Part shown: in pieces, positions 33,001 through 41,338 of the stretch
How the letters are laid out: every line of letters starts with the position of its first letter
Numbering within the stretch: position 1 is the first letter of the stretch
DNA from: Haloplanus ruber
GTDB taxonomy: Archaea > Halobacteriota > Halobacteria > Halobacteriales > Haloferacaceae
NCBI RefSeq assembly: GCF_024494725.1
Contig: NZ_JANHDK010000001.1
Coordinates: 496,001 to 560,000 of the forward strand
DNA: 64,000 bases
Reading direction: 5' to 3'
Position numbers and translations under genes: made by a program
The notes under the pieces: generated by a model
Told to the model about the DNA's origin: nothing
Seen by the model: only the letters and a program-made list of their open reading frames with translations
Database searches by the model: none

Positions 33001-33490
33001 GTGTCGGTCGTGTTGATCGCGTCGCGGCTTCCCCCACCCCAAACGGGCGCCGGGCGTGTTCCGGTCGCTGGTTCGAATCGGTGCAACCGTGACGGTTGCT
33101 GTAAGTGGAATCGGGGGTGTAAAGGCGTTGGTTCGTCCGCCGAACTATCCGATTCCTGTCTACTTCACGGTGTCGGCCGGTGACCAAAGGTCACCTACAC
33201 GTCCATTCATCGCCTCCCGACGCATATAACGATGTGCAGACCGGAGCGAAAGTGAAAATACACGGCTCGAATCGGCCGACAACACGGAGATATCCAGTCG
33301 AACGAGAGGGGGGTCAGCGAGGGGAAACAACCCCGTCGAGTGATACACAACTGTCATGCTAGACACTCCCACGTGACGACTATCGGCACCGACGAGCGCC
33401 GTACCTCTCCGAAATTTGATATCGAAGATCGCCGGACGGGACGAAGCGACGCCCACAGACTTATGCACCCGCTGTGAGTCGGTGTCGAAT
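33001..33490. promoter_or_regulatory. 490-bp intergenic region with two palindromes upstream of nrdJ
   Basis: No gene is seen. Going toward nrdJ on the minus strand, GTTATATGCG (33222-33231) is a strong TATA-like box. Immediately downstream of its predicted start is a perfect palindrome GGTGACC-AAA-GGTCACC (33179-33195). A second TATA-like CTTTACA (about 33117-33125) precedes another perfect inverted repeat CAACCGT-G-ACGGTTG (33084-33098), which would lie at its transcription start. Both are candidate operators controlling ribonucleotide reductase. No cobalamin-riboswitch B12 box is visible. On the plus strand CTTATGC (33460-33466) may serve the small membrane protein gene at 33491. Confidence 0.55.
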
Positions 33491-33688
33491 ATGTCGATCA
33501 CCCCGCAGGTAGCGCTTCAACTGGGCGGTGTTCTCGGCGAACCCCTCGGACAACTCCTCGTGGCCATCGTCGCCGTCGGCGTCGTCGTCCTGATCGGTCG
33601 CGTCCTGTTGAAAGTCGCCTGGCGTCTGGTGACCATCGCCGCAGTCGTCGTCGGTGTGCTTCTCCTCGTCTCGCTGTTCTTGCTTTAG
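33491..33688 (+). CDS. Small two-helix membrane protein, 65 aa
   Basis: A 65-residue hydrophobic protein: MSITPQVALQLGGVLGEPLG, then two membrane helices (about 21-40 and 45-65) separated by a short basic turn (KVAWR). Family unknown; similar tiny membrane proteins are common and poorly studied in haloarchaea. The ATG at 33491 follows a TATA-like CTTATGC by about 27 nt, which favours it over an upstream in-frame start. Its stop overlaps the convergent trpG end by 4 bp. It is read divergently from nrdJ across the palindrome region. Confidence 0.7.
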   Translation: MSITPQVALQLGGVLGEPLGQLLVAIVAVGVVVLIGRVLLKVAWRLVTIAAVVVGVLLLVSLFLL

Positions 33689-34320
33689 GCCGTCGCGTCC
33701 GGTCGCCCGGCCACGCGAAGGAAGTTATCGATCACGTCGTGACCGGCCGCGGTCAGCACGCTCTCGGGGTGGAACTGGACACACTCGATGGGGTGCTCGC
33801 GGTGGCGAATTCCCATGACGAGGTCGTGGTCGACGCCCTCGGCGTCGGCGTGGGTCGTCGTCGCCGACACCGCGAAGCAGTCGGGAATCGCCGTCGCCAC
33901 AAGCGAGTGATAGCGCCCGGCACGAAAGCCCTGATCGAGGCCGGCGAAGACGCCCTCCCCGTCGTGGTCGACGGGGTAGGCCTTGCCGTGGATTGGGTCC
34001 GGTGCGTGCCCGACCGTCCCGCCGTAGGCGTACACTGCCGCTTCGAGGCCGAGACAGACACCCAGTGTCGGCACGTCCGGGCTCACCTCCCGGAGGACCG
34101 CGTTCGTCACGCCCACGTCGCGGTCGTTTTTCGGGTGGCCGGGGCCGGGACTGATGACGATTGCGTCGGGCGCGACGGCGCGCACCTCGTCGAGGGTGGC
34201 GGTGTTTTTCAACACCTCGACGGTGATCGGCTCGCCCGTCGCCGGGTCGGGGTGATCGGAGATGTACTCGACGAGGTTGTAGGTAAACGAGTCGAAGTTG
34301 TCGATCACGAGCACCTTCAT
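33685..34320 (-). CDS. trpG: Anthranilate synthase component II (glutamine amidotransferase)
   Basis: A 211-residue class I amidotransferase: ISPGPGHP (56-63), nucleophile C89 in TLGVCLGLEA, and the catalytic H-x-E in QFHPESVLT near the C-terminus. It supplies ammonia to TrpE. The PVDHDGEG loop and RYHSLVA strand are also typical of TrpG rather than PabA-like outliers. The start at 34320 overlaps the trpE stop (ATGA), so TrpE and TrpG are made together. Last gene of trpDFEG. Confidence 0.95.
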   Translation of the reverse strand: MKVLVIDNFDSFTYNLVEYISDHPDPATGEPITVEVLKNTATLDEVRAVAPDAIVISPGPGHPKNDRDVGVTNAVLREVSPDVPTLGVCLGLEAAVYAYGGTVGHAPDPIHGKAYPVDHDGEGVFAGLDQGFRAGRYHSLVATAIPDCFAVSATTTHADAEGVDHDLVMGIRHREHPIECVQFHPESVLTAAGHDVIDNFLRVAGRPDATA

Positions 34321-35939
34321 CGGCGCACCCCCGGTGCCGTCGTCTCGATGCGTTCGAGTGCGTCGAGGACGCCACCCATCTTCTGTTCGGTCTCCTCGTA
34401 CTCGCTTGCCGGATCGCTGTCGGCGACGATACCCGCCCCCGCCTGGACGGTGATCCGATCTTCCGTCCCGTGTTCGACCGTCGCGGTCCGGATGACGATG
34501 GCGAACTCGGCGTCGCCGGACCACGAGTAGTAGCCGACACCGCCGCCGTAGACGCCGCGGGCGTCGCGTTCGAGTTCGTCGATGATCTCCATGGCTCGCA
34601 CCTTCGGCGCGCCGGTGAGCGTCCCGGCGGGGAACGTCGCACGCGTGGCGTCGAAGGCGTCGAACGGCGGCGACCGCTCGCCGCCCGCCCCCGGGTCGTC
34701 GCCCGTCGCGAGCGTTCCCGTCACCGTCGACTCGATGTGCTGGACGTGAGAGTATTTGAGGACGTTCATGAACTCCTCGACACGGACCGTTCCCGGCTCC
34801 GAGACGCGGCGCACGTCGTTGCGCGCTAGGTCGACGAGCATCGTGTGCTCGGCGCGTTCCTTGCCGTCGGCGAGCATCTCGCCGGCGAGGCGCCGGTCCT
34901 CGACCGGACCCGATCCGCGGGGGCAGGTGCCGGCGATGGGGTTCGAGACGACTCGGCGGCCCTGTACCGACACCAGCGTTTCGGGGCTGGCGCCGACAAT
35001 AGAGCGGTCGCCGTGGCCCAGGAGATACATGTACGGTGAGGGGTTGACCGCGCGGAGCGACTCGTAGAGTCCCAGGGGGTCGACCTCGCCGGTCAGTTCG
35101 CGCTTCCGGGAGATAACGCCCTGGTAGATGTCGCCGTCGAGAACGTGTTCCTTGGCGCGAGCCACTGCGTCCTCGTACGCCTCGCGTGGCCCCGCCGTCT
35201 CACCGGTCTTTGCGAACCCGCCCGTCTCGGGTGCGTCGTGGGCCGCCAAGGTCTGCTCGACTGCCTCGGCCTCGTCGCTGAGACGGTCGTGGACGGCACC
35301 GGGATCGGCCTCCGGGTCGACGACCGGGGTACAGACGAGTTCGACCGTCCCCTCGGCGTGGTCGAAGGCGAGGGTTCGCGTCGTCAGGACGAACTCCGCG
35401 TCGGGGACGACGGGGTCGGGGCGTTCGACGCCCACCTCATCCAGCCAGAGATCGTAGACGGCGTCGTATGCGAGAAAGCCGACCAGCCCACCGTCGAGGT
35501 GCTGGCGGTCGGCGGTCGGGAAGCCGACGCGGTCGAGATCCGGGAGCGCCGTCCGGAGGGCGTCGAGAACGTCGGCGTCCCCACCGTCGTCGAGTCCCGC
35601 CCGCTTGGCGAGTAGGTCGGCCGCCGGCCCGCCGAGCGATTCGACGCTCACGTCGGTTCCGGTGACCGAGACGACGGCATCGGGGTCGTAGCCGACGAAG
35701 GAGTACCGGGCGTGTCGGTCGGTCCCCTCGCCGGAGGTGAAGGCGTCTTCGGGGTCGCTGGAGGGAGTCTTCTCCGCGCTCTCCAGCAGAAACCCGTAGT
35801 CACTTCGGTCGTCGAGGGCAGCGTAGGCCGACAGCGGCGTCGTCTCGACGTCGAGCGTGAGGGCGAGGCGGGCGACGGCCGGGGCCGTCCGGCCGGCGAG
35901 GGCGTCGGCGAACTTCGCCCGATCCGTCTCGGGCGTCAC
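34317..35939 (-). CDS. trpE: Anthranilate synthase component I
   Basis: A 540-residue chorismate-utilising enzyme. The N-terminal regulatory part contains TLDVETTPLSAYAALDDRSD and FLLESAEKTPSSDPE, with an LLES element like the tryptophan-feedback site of characterised TrpE proteins. The catalytic part has the Mg/chorismate motifs NPSPYMYLLG, PIAGTCPRG, MLVDLARNDVRRV and FPAGTLTGAPKVRAMEIIDE. It converts chorismate plus ammonia to anthranilate. The GTG start at 35939 overlaps the trpF stop (GTGA) and is preferred to the longer frame that runs back into trpF. Feedback inhibition by tryptophan is likely from the LLES element. Confidence 0.94.
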   Translation of the reverse strand: MTPETDRAKFADALAGRTAPAVARLALTLDVETTPLSAYAALDDRSDYGFLLESAEKTPSSDPEDAFTSGEGTDRHARYSFVGYDPDAVVSVTGTDVSVESLGGPAADLLAKRAGLDDGGDADVLDALRTALPDLDRVGFPTADRQHLDGGLVGFLAYDAVYDLWLDEVGVERPDPVVPDAEFVLTTRTLAFDHAEGTVELVCTPVVDPEADPGAVHDRLSDEAEAVEQTLAAHDAPETGGFAKTGETAGPREAYEDAVARAKEHVLDGDIYQGVISRKRELTGEVDPLGLYESLRAVNPSPYMYLLGHGDRSIVGASPETLVSVQGRRVVSNPIAGTCPRGSGPVEDRRLAGEMLADGKERAEHTMLVDLARNDVRRVSEPGTVRVEEFMNVLKYSHVQHIESTVTGTLATGDDPGAGGERSPPFDAFDATRATFPAGTLTGAPKVRAMEIIDELERDARGVYGGGVGYYSWSGDAEFAIVIRTATVEHGTEDRITVQAGAGIVADSDPASEYEETEQKMGGVLDALERIETTAPGVRR

Positions 35940-36577
35940 ACCGACACCCCCACGTCGGCGTTGCGAACGAAGGCCTTGACCGCCTCGTGGTTCTTCTCGC
36001 CACCGCGGCGTTCGACACCGCTGGAGACGTCGACCGCGTACGGCCCGACTGTCCGCGCCGCCTCGGCGACGTTTTCGGGGGTCAGCCCGCCCGCGAGAAC
36101 CAGCGGCGTCGAGAGGTCGTCGACCAGGTCGGCGGCGGCGTCCCAATCGTGAGTCTCCCCGGTCCCACCGGCGCCCGACTCGGTCGTCGAGTCGACCAAC
36201 ACGGCGTCGGCGACGCCGTCGTACTCGCGGGCGCGGTCGGTCTCGGCCGCATCGACAGTCATGATCACGTCGGCGCGGGCTTCTCGGCGGACGTACCGAA
36301 CGTCCGCGGCGTCGAACTCGCCGTGGAGTTGGATCGCGTCGGGCGCGACGGCGCCGGCGAGTTCGACCGCACGGGCGGGCGTCTCGGGCATCGACACCAG
36401 CACGGTCGAGAGGAAGGGTGGTGCGGCGGCGACCAGATCGGCCGCGCGGTCGGGGGCGACCTCCCGGGGTGTGTCGACGCTCACCTCAGTGATGAACCCC
36501 ACCGCGGCGGCGCCGGCCTCGGAGACTGCCCGCAGATCCGCCTCGTTGGTGACGCCACAGATTTTCGTCCGGACCAT
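35936..36577 (-). CDS. trpF: Phosphoribosylanthranilate isomerase
   Basis: A 213-residue TIM-barrel isomerase catalysing the Amadori rearrangement in tryptophan synthesis. MVRTKICGVT holds the catalytic cysteine (C7) and conserved KICG start; D-V-S-S-G-V-E-R near the C-terminus (AVDVSSGVERRGGEKNH) is the phosphate-binding loop, and LAGGLTPENVAEA precedes it. The ATG at 36577 or the GTG at 36580 may be used; the GTG overlaps the trpD stop (GTGA). Third gene of the operon by function, second in order. Confidence 0.95.
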   Translation of the reverse strand: MVRTKICGVTNEADLRAVSEAGAAAVGFITEVSVDTPREVAPDRAADLVAAAPPFLSTVLVSMPETPARAVELAGAVAPDAIQLHGEFDAADVRYVRREARADVIMTVDAAETDRAREYDGVADAVLVDSTTESGAGGTGETHDWDAAADLVDDLSTPLVLAGGLTPENVAEAARTVGPYAVDVSSGVERRGGEKNHEAVKAFVRNADVGVSV

Positions 36578-37572
36578 CACGCACCCCGCAGCTCGTCGAG
36601 TTTGGCGGTGGCGGCGCCGGAGTCGATAGCTTCGCGGGCCGCGTCGACGCCCCTGGGCAGATCGTCGGCGATGCCGGCGACATAGAGGGCTGCGCCCGCG
36701 TTCGCGAGGATGATATCACGTTTCGGCCCCGTCACGTCACCGGCGACGATGCCACGGAGATCGGCGGCGTTGGCCTCCGGGTCACCGCCGGCGACGGCCT
36801 CGACGGGTGCCCGCTCCAGACCCAGGTCGGCCGGCGTCAGGGTGTACTCCGTCACCGCGTCGCCGTCGACTTCGGCGACGGTCGTGGCGTCGTGGATGGC
36901 GATTTCGTCCATCCCGGCGCCGTGAACCACCATCGCTCGTTCGACGTCCATGTGGGCGAGTGCGCGGGCGAGGATGGACACGAGTTGTGGATCGTAGACC
37001 CCGATCACCTGCGCGTCGGCGCCGGCGGGATTGGTCAGCGGCCCGAGAACGTTGAACACCGTCCGCATGCCGAGTTCCTTCCGCGGGCCGATGACGGCCT
37101 TCATCGCCGGGTGGAAGACCGGTGCGAGCATGAAGCCGATACCGTCGCGCTCGATGGCGTCTTCGACCGCCGGCGGTTCGGCTTCGACGTCCACCCCCGC
37201 GACCTCTAAGACGTCCGCGCTGCCGGAGGTAGAGGAGACGGAGTAGTTGCCGTGCTTGGCGACGGCGGCGCCGGCCCCTGCGGCGACGATGGCGCTCGTC
37301 GTCGAGACGTTGATCGTGTCGTAGTCGTCGCCGCCGGTCCCGCAGGTGTCGACCAGCGGCGACCGGTCGGGGGAGATGGTCCGGGCGGCGTCGCGCATCC
37401 CGTTCGCGAACCCCGCAATCTCCGTTTCTGTCTCGCCTTTCGCCCTGAGAGCCGCGAGTAGCGCCCCGATTTGGGCGTCCGTCGCTTCCTCAAAGACGGC
37501 CCGGGCTGCGTCCCGTGCCTCCTCGCCGCTCAGATCCTCGCCGTCGGTGACGCGCTCAATATAGTCCTGCAT
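36577..37572 (-). CDS. trpD: Anthranilate phosphoribosyltransferase
   Basis: A 331-residue class IV phosphoribosyltransferase. The N-terminal helical domain ends before the PRPP motif TCGTGGDDYDTINVSTTSAI (about 75-94), followed by the KHGNYSVSSTSGSADVLEV anthranilate/PRPP segment and the metal-binding DE in GMDEIAIHD. It attaches phosphoribose to anthranilate. First gene of trpDFEG, an operon order described in Haloferax volcanii. The ATG at 37572 follows AT-rich promoter DNA. Neighbouring genes overlap by 3-4 bp throughout the operon. Confidence 0.95.
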   Translation of the reverse strand: MQDYIERVTDGEDLSGEEARDAARAVFEEATDAQIGALLAALRAKGETETEIAGFANGMRDAARTISPDRSPLVDTCGTGGDDYDTINVSTTSAIVAAGAGAAVAKHGNYSVSSTSGSADVLEVAGVDVEAEPPAVEDAIERDGIGFMLAPVFHPAMKAVIGPRKELGMRTVFNVLGPLTNPAGADAQVIGVYDPQLVSILARALAHMDVERAMVVHGAGMDEIAIHDATTVAEVDGDAVTEYTLTPADLGLERAPVEAVAGGDPEANAADLRGIVAGDVTGPKRDIILANAGAALYVAGIADDLPRGVDAAREAIDSGAATAKLDELRGA

Positions 37573-37640
37573 GGATGAACACCAGTGTATTAGTTCGGGT
37601 TACGATGAACAAATCTATACATCTTCATAAACCTATCGTC
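37573..37640 (-). promoter_or_regulatory. trpDFEG promoter with direct repeats
   Basis: The 68 bp upstream of trpD are AT-rich in an otherwise GC-rich region. On the minus strand TTTATGAA and GTATAG (about 37612-37633) are possible TATA boxes. The heptamer GATGAAC (plus-strand reading) occurs twice, at 37574-37580 and 37604-37610, exactly 30 bp apart, about three helical turns. This spacing suits a dimeric or tetrameric regulator, but the operator is not proven. Confidence 0.5.
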
Positions 37641-37818
37641 CGGCGGTTGCCGGCGGAAGGGAGCTACAGAGGCAATCTCACGGAGTGAGTCGGTCGATCC
37701 GCGCCGGCCCCGACGCCGGCGTATAATTCCCTCGAAATCGCCCCGCCGGCTGGCGTTCCGAAAGGTTCAATTACCGGCCACCGGTACGTAGTGATGCGAC
37801 GAAACGCACGCACTGTCC

Positions 37819-37893
37819 GGGTTGGTGGTCTAGTCCGGTTATGACACCTCCTTGACATGGAGGAGGCCGGCGGTTCAATTCCGCCCCAACCCA
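37819..37893 (+). tRNA. tRNA-Val (anticodon GAC)
   Basis: A complete 75-nt cloverleaf: acceptor GGGTTGG (37819-37825) pairs with CCAACCC (37886-37892), with discriminator A. The D-stem is GTC/GAC. The anticodon stem is CCTCC/GGAGG with loop TTGACAT, giving anticodon GAC at 37854-37856. The T-arm is GGCGG-TTCAATT-CCGCC. No intron and no encoded CCA. The neighbouring AT-rich stretch is modest. It is the only clear tRNA in the window. Confidence 0.97.
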
Positions 37894-38032
37894 CTTTCGT
37901 TTTCTACCGGCGAGTTGCATCGCCGGAGGCCGCCAGTGTGCAATACCCTCTTCTGAGCAACGCACAGCGACGAACGTGCCGTGCCCATGCGGTAACCGGT
38001 AGGATTATTCTCGGACTCGGGCAAGTAGTCCT

Positions 38033-39274
38033 GTGTTGGATGGACTGGTCGGTGACGGTGGCCTCGCCGAGGGGTCGGTCTGGCGGGTCACGACTCTCGT
38101 GGTTGCCTGGTTGCTGCTCCTGGCCGTCGGTGCGTATCTGATCACTCCGGCCAGTCTCCTCACGGTGGTGATGGCCGACCTCGGTGTCACCGAGACCACG
38201 GCCGCTGCGCTCGTCTCGATGCCACAGGTCACCGCGACGGTGATCGGGATTCCCGTCGGCCTCTATCTCGACCGTATCGACACGCGCGCGGCGGTTCCGG
38301 CCGCCGCGGCCGTCCTCTTCGTCGGCAGTCTCGGCGACTGGTTCGCCGCAAGCGAGAGAATCGTGCCGCTGTTGATCGCGTCACGGCTGTTCGCCGGTAT
38401 CGGGATGTTCGTCCTGTGGGTGGTCAGTATCAACACCGCGTCGAGCACGTTCCCGCCGGACAGGCGAGCGACGGCGACGTCAGTGATCATCTCGGGCTAC
38501 CCTGCCGGATACGCGCTCGGGCAACTCGGTGCGCCACGGCTCGCCGGGGTCATCGACTGGCCGGGGGTGTTCCCCGTCTTCGGCGGCGCGGCGCTGCTGT
38601 TGTCGCTCGCACTCTACGCCGTGGTCGGACGGTTCTCGCGGTCCCGGGCGTCGACGGCCCCGATATCGGTGAGCGGGTTCAAGCGCGTGCTAAGGAATCG
38701 GAACGTGTGGATGGTCGTCGCCGTGACGATTCTCGGCTACTCGCTGTATATGGTGTTCAACTCGTGGATGCCGACGTACATCACGGGTCGGTTCGGTGTT
38801 TCGCTGGCGGAGAGTGGGGCGTTCGTCGCGCTGTTTCCCGCGGTCGGGGTCCTCGCTCGACCCACCGGCGGGTGGCTCTCGGATCGACTGTTGGCCCGAC
38901 GACGGCGGCCCGTGTTCGCCACCTCGTTCGTCGGGGCAACCGTGTTGGCGGTCGCCATGTTCTACAGCACGACGATTGCGGCGCTGGTCGCGATGCTGGT
39001 TCTCGCCGGCGTGTTCATCCAACTTCAGATCGGACTCATGTACCAGTCGATCCAGGAGTTCGTCGAGCCCAGCGCCGCCGGGACGGCCGTCTCACTCGCG
39101 AGTGTTGCCGGGTGGCTGGGGTCGTTTCTCGCACCTGTGTTGGCCGGGGAACTGGTCGCCACCACCGGCACCTACGGCGTCCTGTTTGCTCTTGCGGTCG
39201 GCCTCGGCGTGACGGGTGCGCTCACTGTCTGGCGGATGGCCGAGTCCGGCGGGTCGCCGTCGCCCACACACTAG
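38033..39274 (+). CDS. Major facilitator superfamily transporter
   Basis: A 413-residue protein with twelve predicted membrane helices and the MFS loop 2-3 motif in variant form (GLYLDRIDTRAAVP, about 78-91), mirrored in loop 8-9 (GGWLSDRLLARRRRP). Helix 5 contains SGYPAGYALGQLGAP. The layout resembles the nitrate/cyanate-type or generic MFS exporters; substrate unknown. GTG start at 38033 because no upstream Met exists and TATA-like GGATTATTC (38011-38019) sits just upstream. Follows tRNA-Val by 139 bp. Confidence 0.85.
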   Translation: MLDGLVGDGGLAEGSVWRVTTLVVAWLLLLAVGAYLITPASLLTVVMADLGVTETTAAALVSMPQVTATVIGIPVGLYLDRIDTRAAVPAAAAVLFVGSLGDWFAASERIVPLLIASRLFAGIGMFVLWVVSINTASSTFPPDRRATATSVIISGYPAGYALGQLGAPRLAGVIDWPGVFPVFGGAALLLSLALYAVVGRFSRSRASTAPISVSGFKRVLRNRNVWMVVAVTILGYSLYMVFNSWMPTYITGRFGVSLAESGAFVALFPAVGVLARPTGGWLSDRLLARRRRPVFATSFVGATVLAVAMFYSTTIAALVAMLVLAGVFIQLQIGLMYQSIQEFVEPSAAGTAVSLASVAGWLGSFLAPVLAGELVATTGTYGVLFALAVGLGVTGALTVWRMAESGGSPSPTH

Positions 39275-39393
39275 TTGCGTAGGGAACGACCTCATAGCCT
39301 CGATACGAGTGACATCGTGAGTGACGACACCGTCTGTCAGGGTTTCACACTAAAGAAACAACTTTCAAGCCACCGGATGATCCACGTGTAGCT

Positions 39394-40539
39394 ATGGATA
39401 TCTCCGATATTGCCACTCCCGAATACATCGAAGTCGACGCGGGCGAACGCCTAGGGAAGGTCCGTTCGATCTTCGAGCGCGAGAACCCCAAGGGACTCAT
39501 CGTCACTCGGGACGGCGAGTACGCCGGCGTCATCGGCGAACGCGACTTGGTCCGCTCCCGGATCGAGGACGACACCAAAGCCGACGTGCTGATGAAGTCC
39601 GCGCCGCAGGTCGACCGCACGGAGGACGTCCGGGAGGTCGCCCGGGTGCTCGTCGAGGGGGGTACCAAGGTGGCGCCCGTCTACGAGGGCGAGAAGCTTT
39701 GGGGAATCATCACGGCCGACGCCATTCTGGAGGCGGTCCTCGACAGCCTCGACGCGCTGACCGTCGAGCAGATTCAGACCGACGACGTGATGACCATCGG
39801 CGAGAAGGCCCACGTCGGCCAAGCAATCAACCGACTGCGCGAACACGGCATCTCGCGCCTGCCCGTCGTCGACGACGAGAACTCGCTCGCCGGCGTGTTG
39901 ACCACGCACGACATCGTCGATTTCGTCGTTCGCGACGCCGACCGGCAGGGTCGCGGTGACCGCCGCGGTGACCTCGACCGGATGCTCGATCTGCCCGTCT
40001 ACGACCTGATGACCAGTCCGGTGCTGACGACGACCGCCGACGAAACCGTCGAAGACGCCGTGCGGACGATGCTCGACAACGACGTGTCCGGCCTGGTGGT
40101 CACGCCGACCGAGGCGGACGACGAGACCGTGGCGGGCGTGCTCACCAAGACCGACGTGCTTCGTGCGCTCACCTTCACCGAGGAGGGACAGATGGACGTC
40201 CAGATCACCAACGTCGCTCTGCTCGACACCATCACCCGCGAGGAGATTGTCGAGGGCATCACCGACGTGGCGGACAAGTACCAGAAGATGCAGGTCCACC
40301 ACGCGCACGTGCGCTTCCACGAGCACAAGGAGAAACTCCGCGGGACGCCGCTGATTCAGTGTCAGATCCGCCTGCGGACCAATCACGGGCAGATCGCCGG
40401 CTCCGGCGAGGGGTACGGCGCCGACCACGCCTTCCACGTCGCCGCCGACACGCTCGAGCGCAACGTCCTCGAACTCAAGGGACTCCGGGCCGACGAGCAG
40501 TACCGCGGCCAGTTGCTCCGGAAACTCGGCGAGCTATAG
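39394..40539 (+). CDS. Four-CBS-domain protein fused to an HPF/ribosome-hibernation-like C-terminal domain
   Basis: A 381-residue soluble protein. Four CBS repeats fill about 1-275; examples are ATPEYIEVDAGERLGKVRSI, APQVDRTEDVREVARVLVEG, TIGEKAHVGQAINRLREHGI and TADETVEDAVRTMLDNDVSG. They are two Bateman modules that normally sense adenine nucleotides. The last 105 residues (about 277-381; VADKYQKMQVHHAHVRFHEH, then IQCQIRLRTNHGQIAGSGEG) resemble the beta-alpha fold of hibernation-promoting factor. This suggests an energy-sensing factor acting at the ribosome. A TATA-like AACTTTC lies near 39360. Convergent with radB, overlapping by 6 bp. Confidence 0.85.
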   Translation: MDISDIATPEYIEVDAGERLGKVRSIFERENPKGLIVTRDGEYAGVIGERDLVRSRIEDDTKADVLMKSAPQVDRTEDVREVARVLVEGGTKVAPVYEGEKLWGIITADAILEAVLDSLDALTVEQIQTDDVMTIGEKAHVGQAINRLREHGISRLPVVDDENSLAGVLTTHDIVDFVVRDADRQGRGDRRGDLDRMLDLPVYDLMTSPVLTTTADETVEDAVRTMLDNDVSGLVVTPTEADDETVAGVLTKTDVLRALTFTEEGQMDVQITNVALLDTITREEIVEGITDVADKYQKMQVHHAHVRFHEHKEKLRGTPLIQCQIRLRTNHGQIAGSGEGYGADHAFHVAADTLERNVLELKGLRADEQYRGQLLRKLGEL

Positions 40540-41253
40540 GCTTTCCTCGCCCGCGGCCAGTCCGTCGCCGGTGATGCGGAAGGTTGCGGTTTCGCCGGCG
40601 GGCTTCGACCGGTGTTTCTCCAGCGTCGCCCGACGGTTGCCGCCGCGGAACCGATCTAGGCGGACGACCGTCCCCGTCCAGTGGTTGAGCGTGTGCCCGC
40701 CGAGCGCCCGCGTTCGGTCGGCCTCGGGGTCGGTGAACACCTGATTGGTGACGACGACAGCGAGGTTGTGTTTTCTCGCGAGCGACAGCAGGTGGGTCAC
40801 CTGCCGGCCCACTCGCCGGAGCGTCTCGCCCTTGTCGTCGTCGCGGCGCTCGAGCCGGTAAAATCCCGTTGCGCTGTCGAGGACGACCAACTCCGCGCGC
40901 GGTGCGAAGTCGGCGGCGTCGCGGACGGCTTCCTCCTGTTCGGCGAAGTCGTGGACCTCGGTGACGACGATGCGGGAGGTGATCGCCTCCAGGTCCGCGT
41001 CGTCCTCGGCCACGCCCGCCGCGAGCTGTCGGAACCGCTCGACCGACAGTCCCTCGGTGTCGATGTACACCGCGGTCCCGCCGGTGGCAGCGGCCTGGAC
41101 GGCCGCCGACAGCGAGAGGTTCGTCTTGCCGGCGGCCGGCGGCCCGTACAACTGGGTGACGGTGCCGCGCTCGAAGCCGCCGCCCAGGAGGTCATCGAGC
41201 GGGGGGCAGCCGGTCGGAACTGGCGCTGGCGCTGACTCGGACACACTCCCCAT
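40534..41253 (-). CDS. radB: DNA repair and recombination protein RadB
   Basis: A 239-residue RecA-fold ATPase without the N-terminal domain of RadA. Walker A is GPPAAGKT (37-44) and Walker B is ELVVLDSATG (about 120-129). The L1/L2 region is short, as in RadB, which assists RadA in strand exchange and repair in euryarchaea. The start is either ATG 41253 or GTG 41244; a TATA box GGTTTATGC (41267-41275 on this strand) is at leaderless distance from the GTG, so the true protein may be three residues shorter. Divergent from the RNase-H-like gene. Confidence 0.92.
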   Translation of the reverse strand: MGSVSESAPAPVPTGCPPLDDLLGGGFERGTVTQLYGPPAAGKTNLSLSAAVQAAATGGTAVYIDTEGLSVERFRQLAAGVAEDDADLEAITSRIVVTEVHDFAEQEEAVRDAADFAPRAELVVLDSATGFYRLERRDDDKGETLRRVGRQVTHLLSLARKHNLAVVVTNQVFTDPEADRTRALGGHTLNHWTGTVVRLDRFRGGNRRATLEKHRSKPAGETATFRITGDGLAAGEESL

Positions 41254-41338
41254 GGGTCGTTCCGTGGCATAAACCCTCGACACCGCGGCGCGGGTGGGAC
41301 CGCGACACGTTTTACCACCGCGGCGTCGAAGGTCGGTT

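Noticed and set aside
33001-33180. Cobalamin riboswitch in the nrdJ leader
   Set aside because: No B12-box consensus or matching fold is visible; the palindromes look like protein sites instead.
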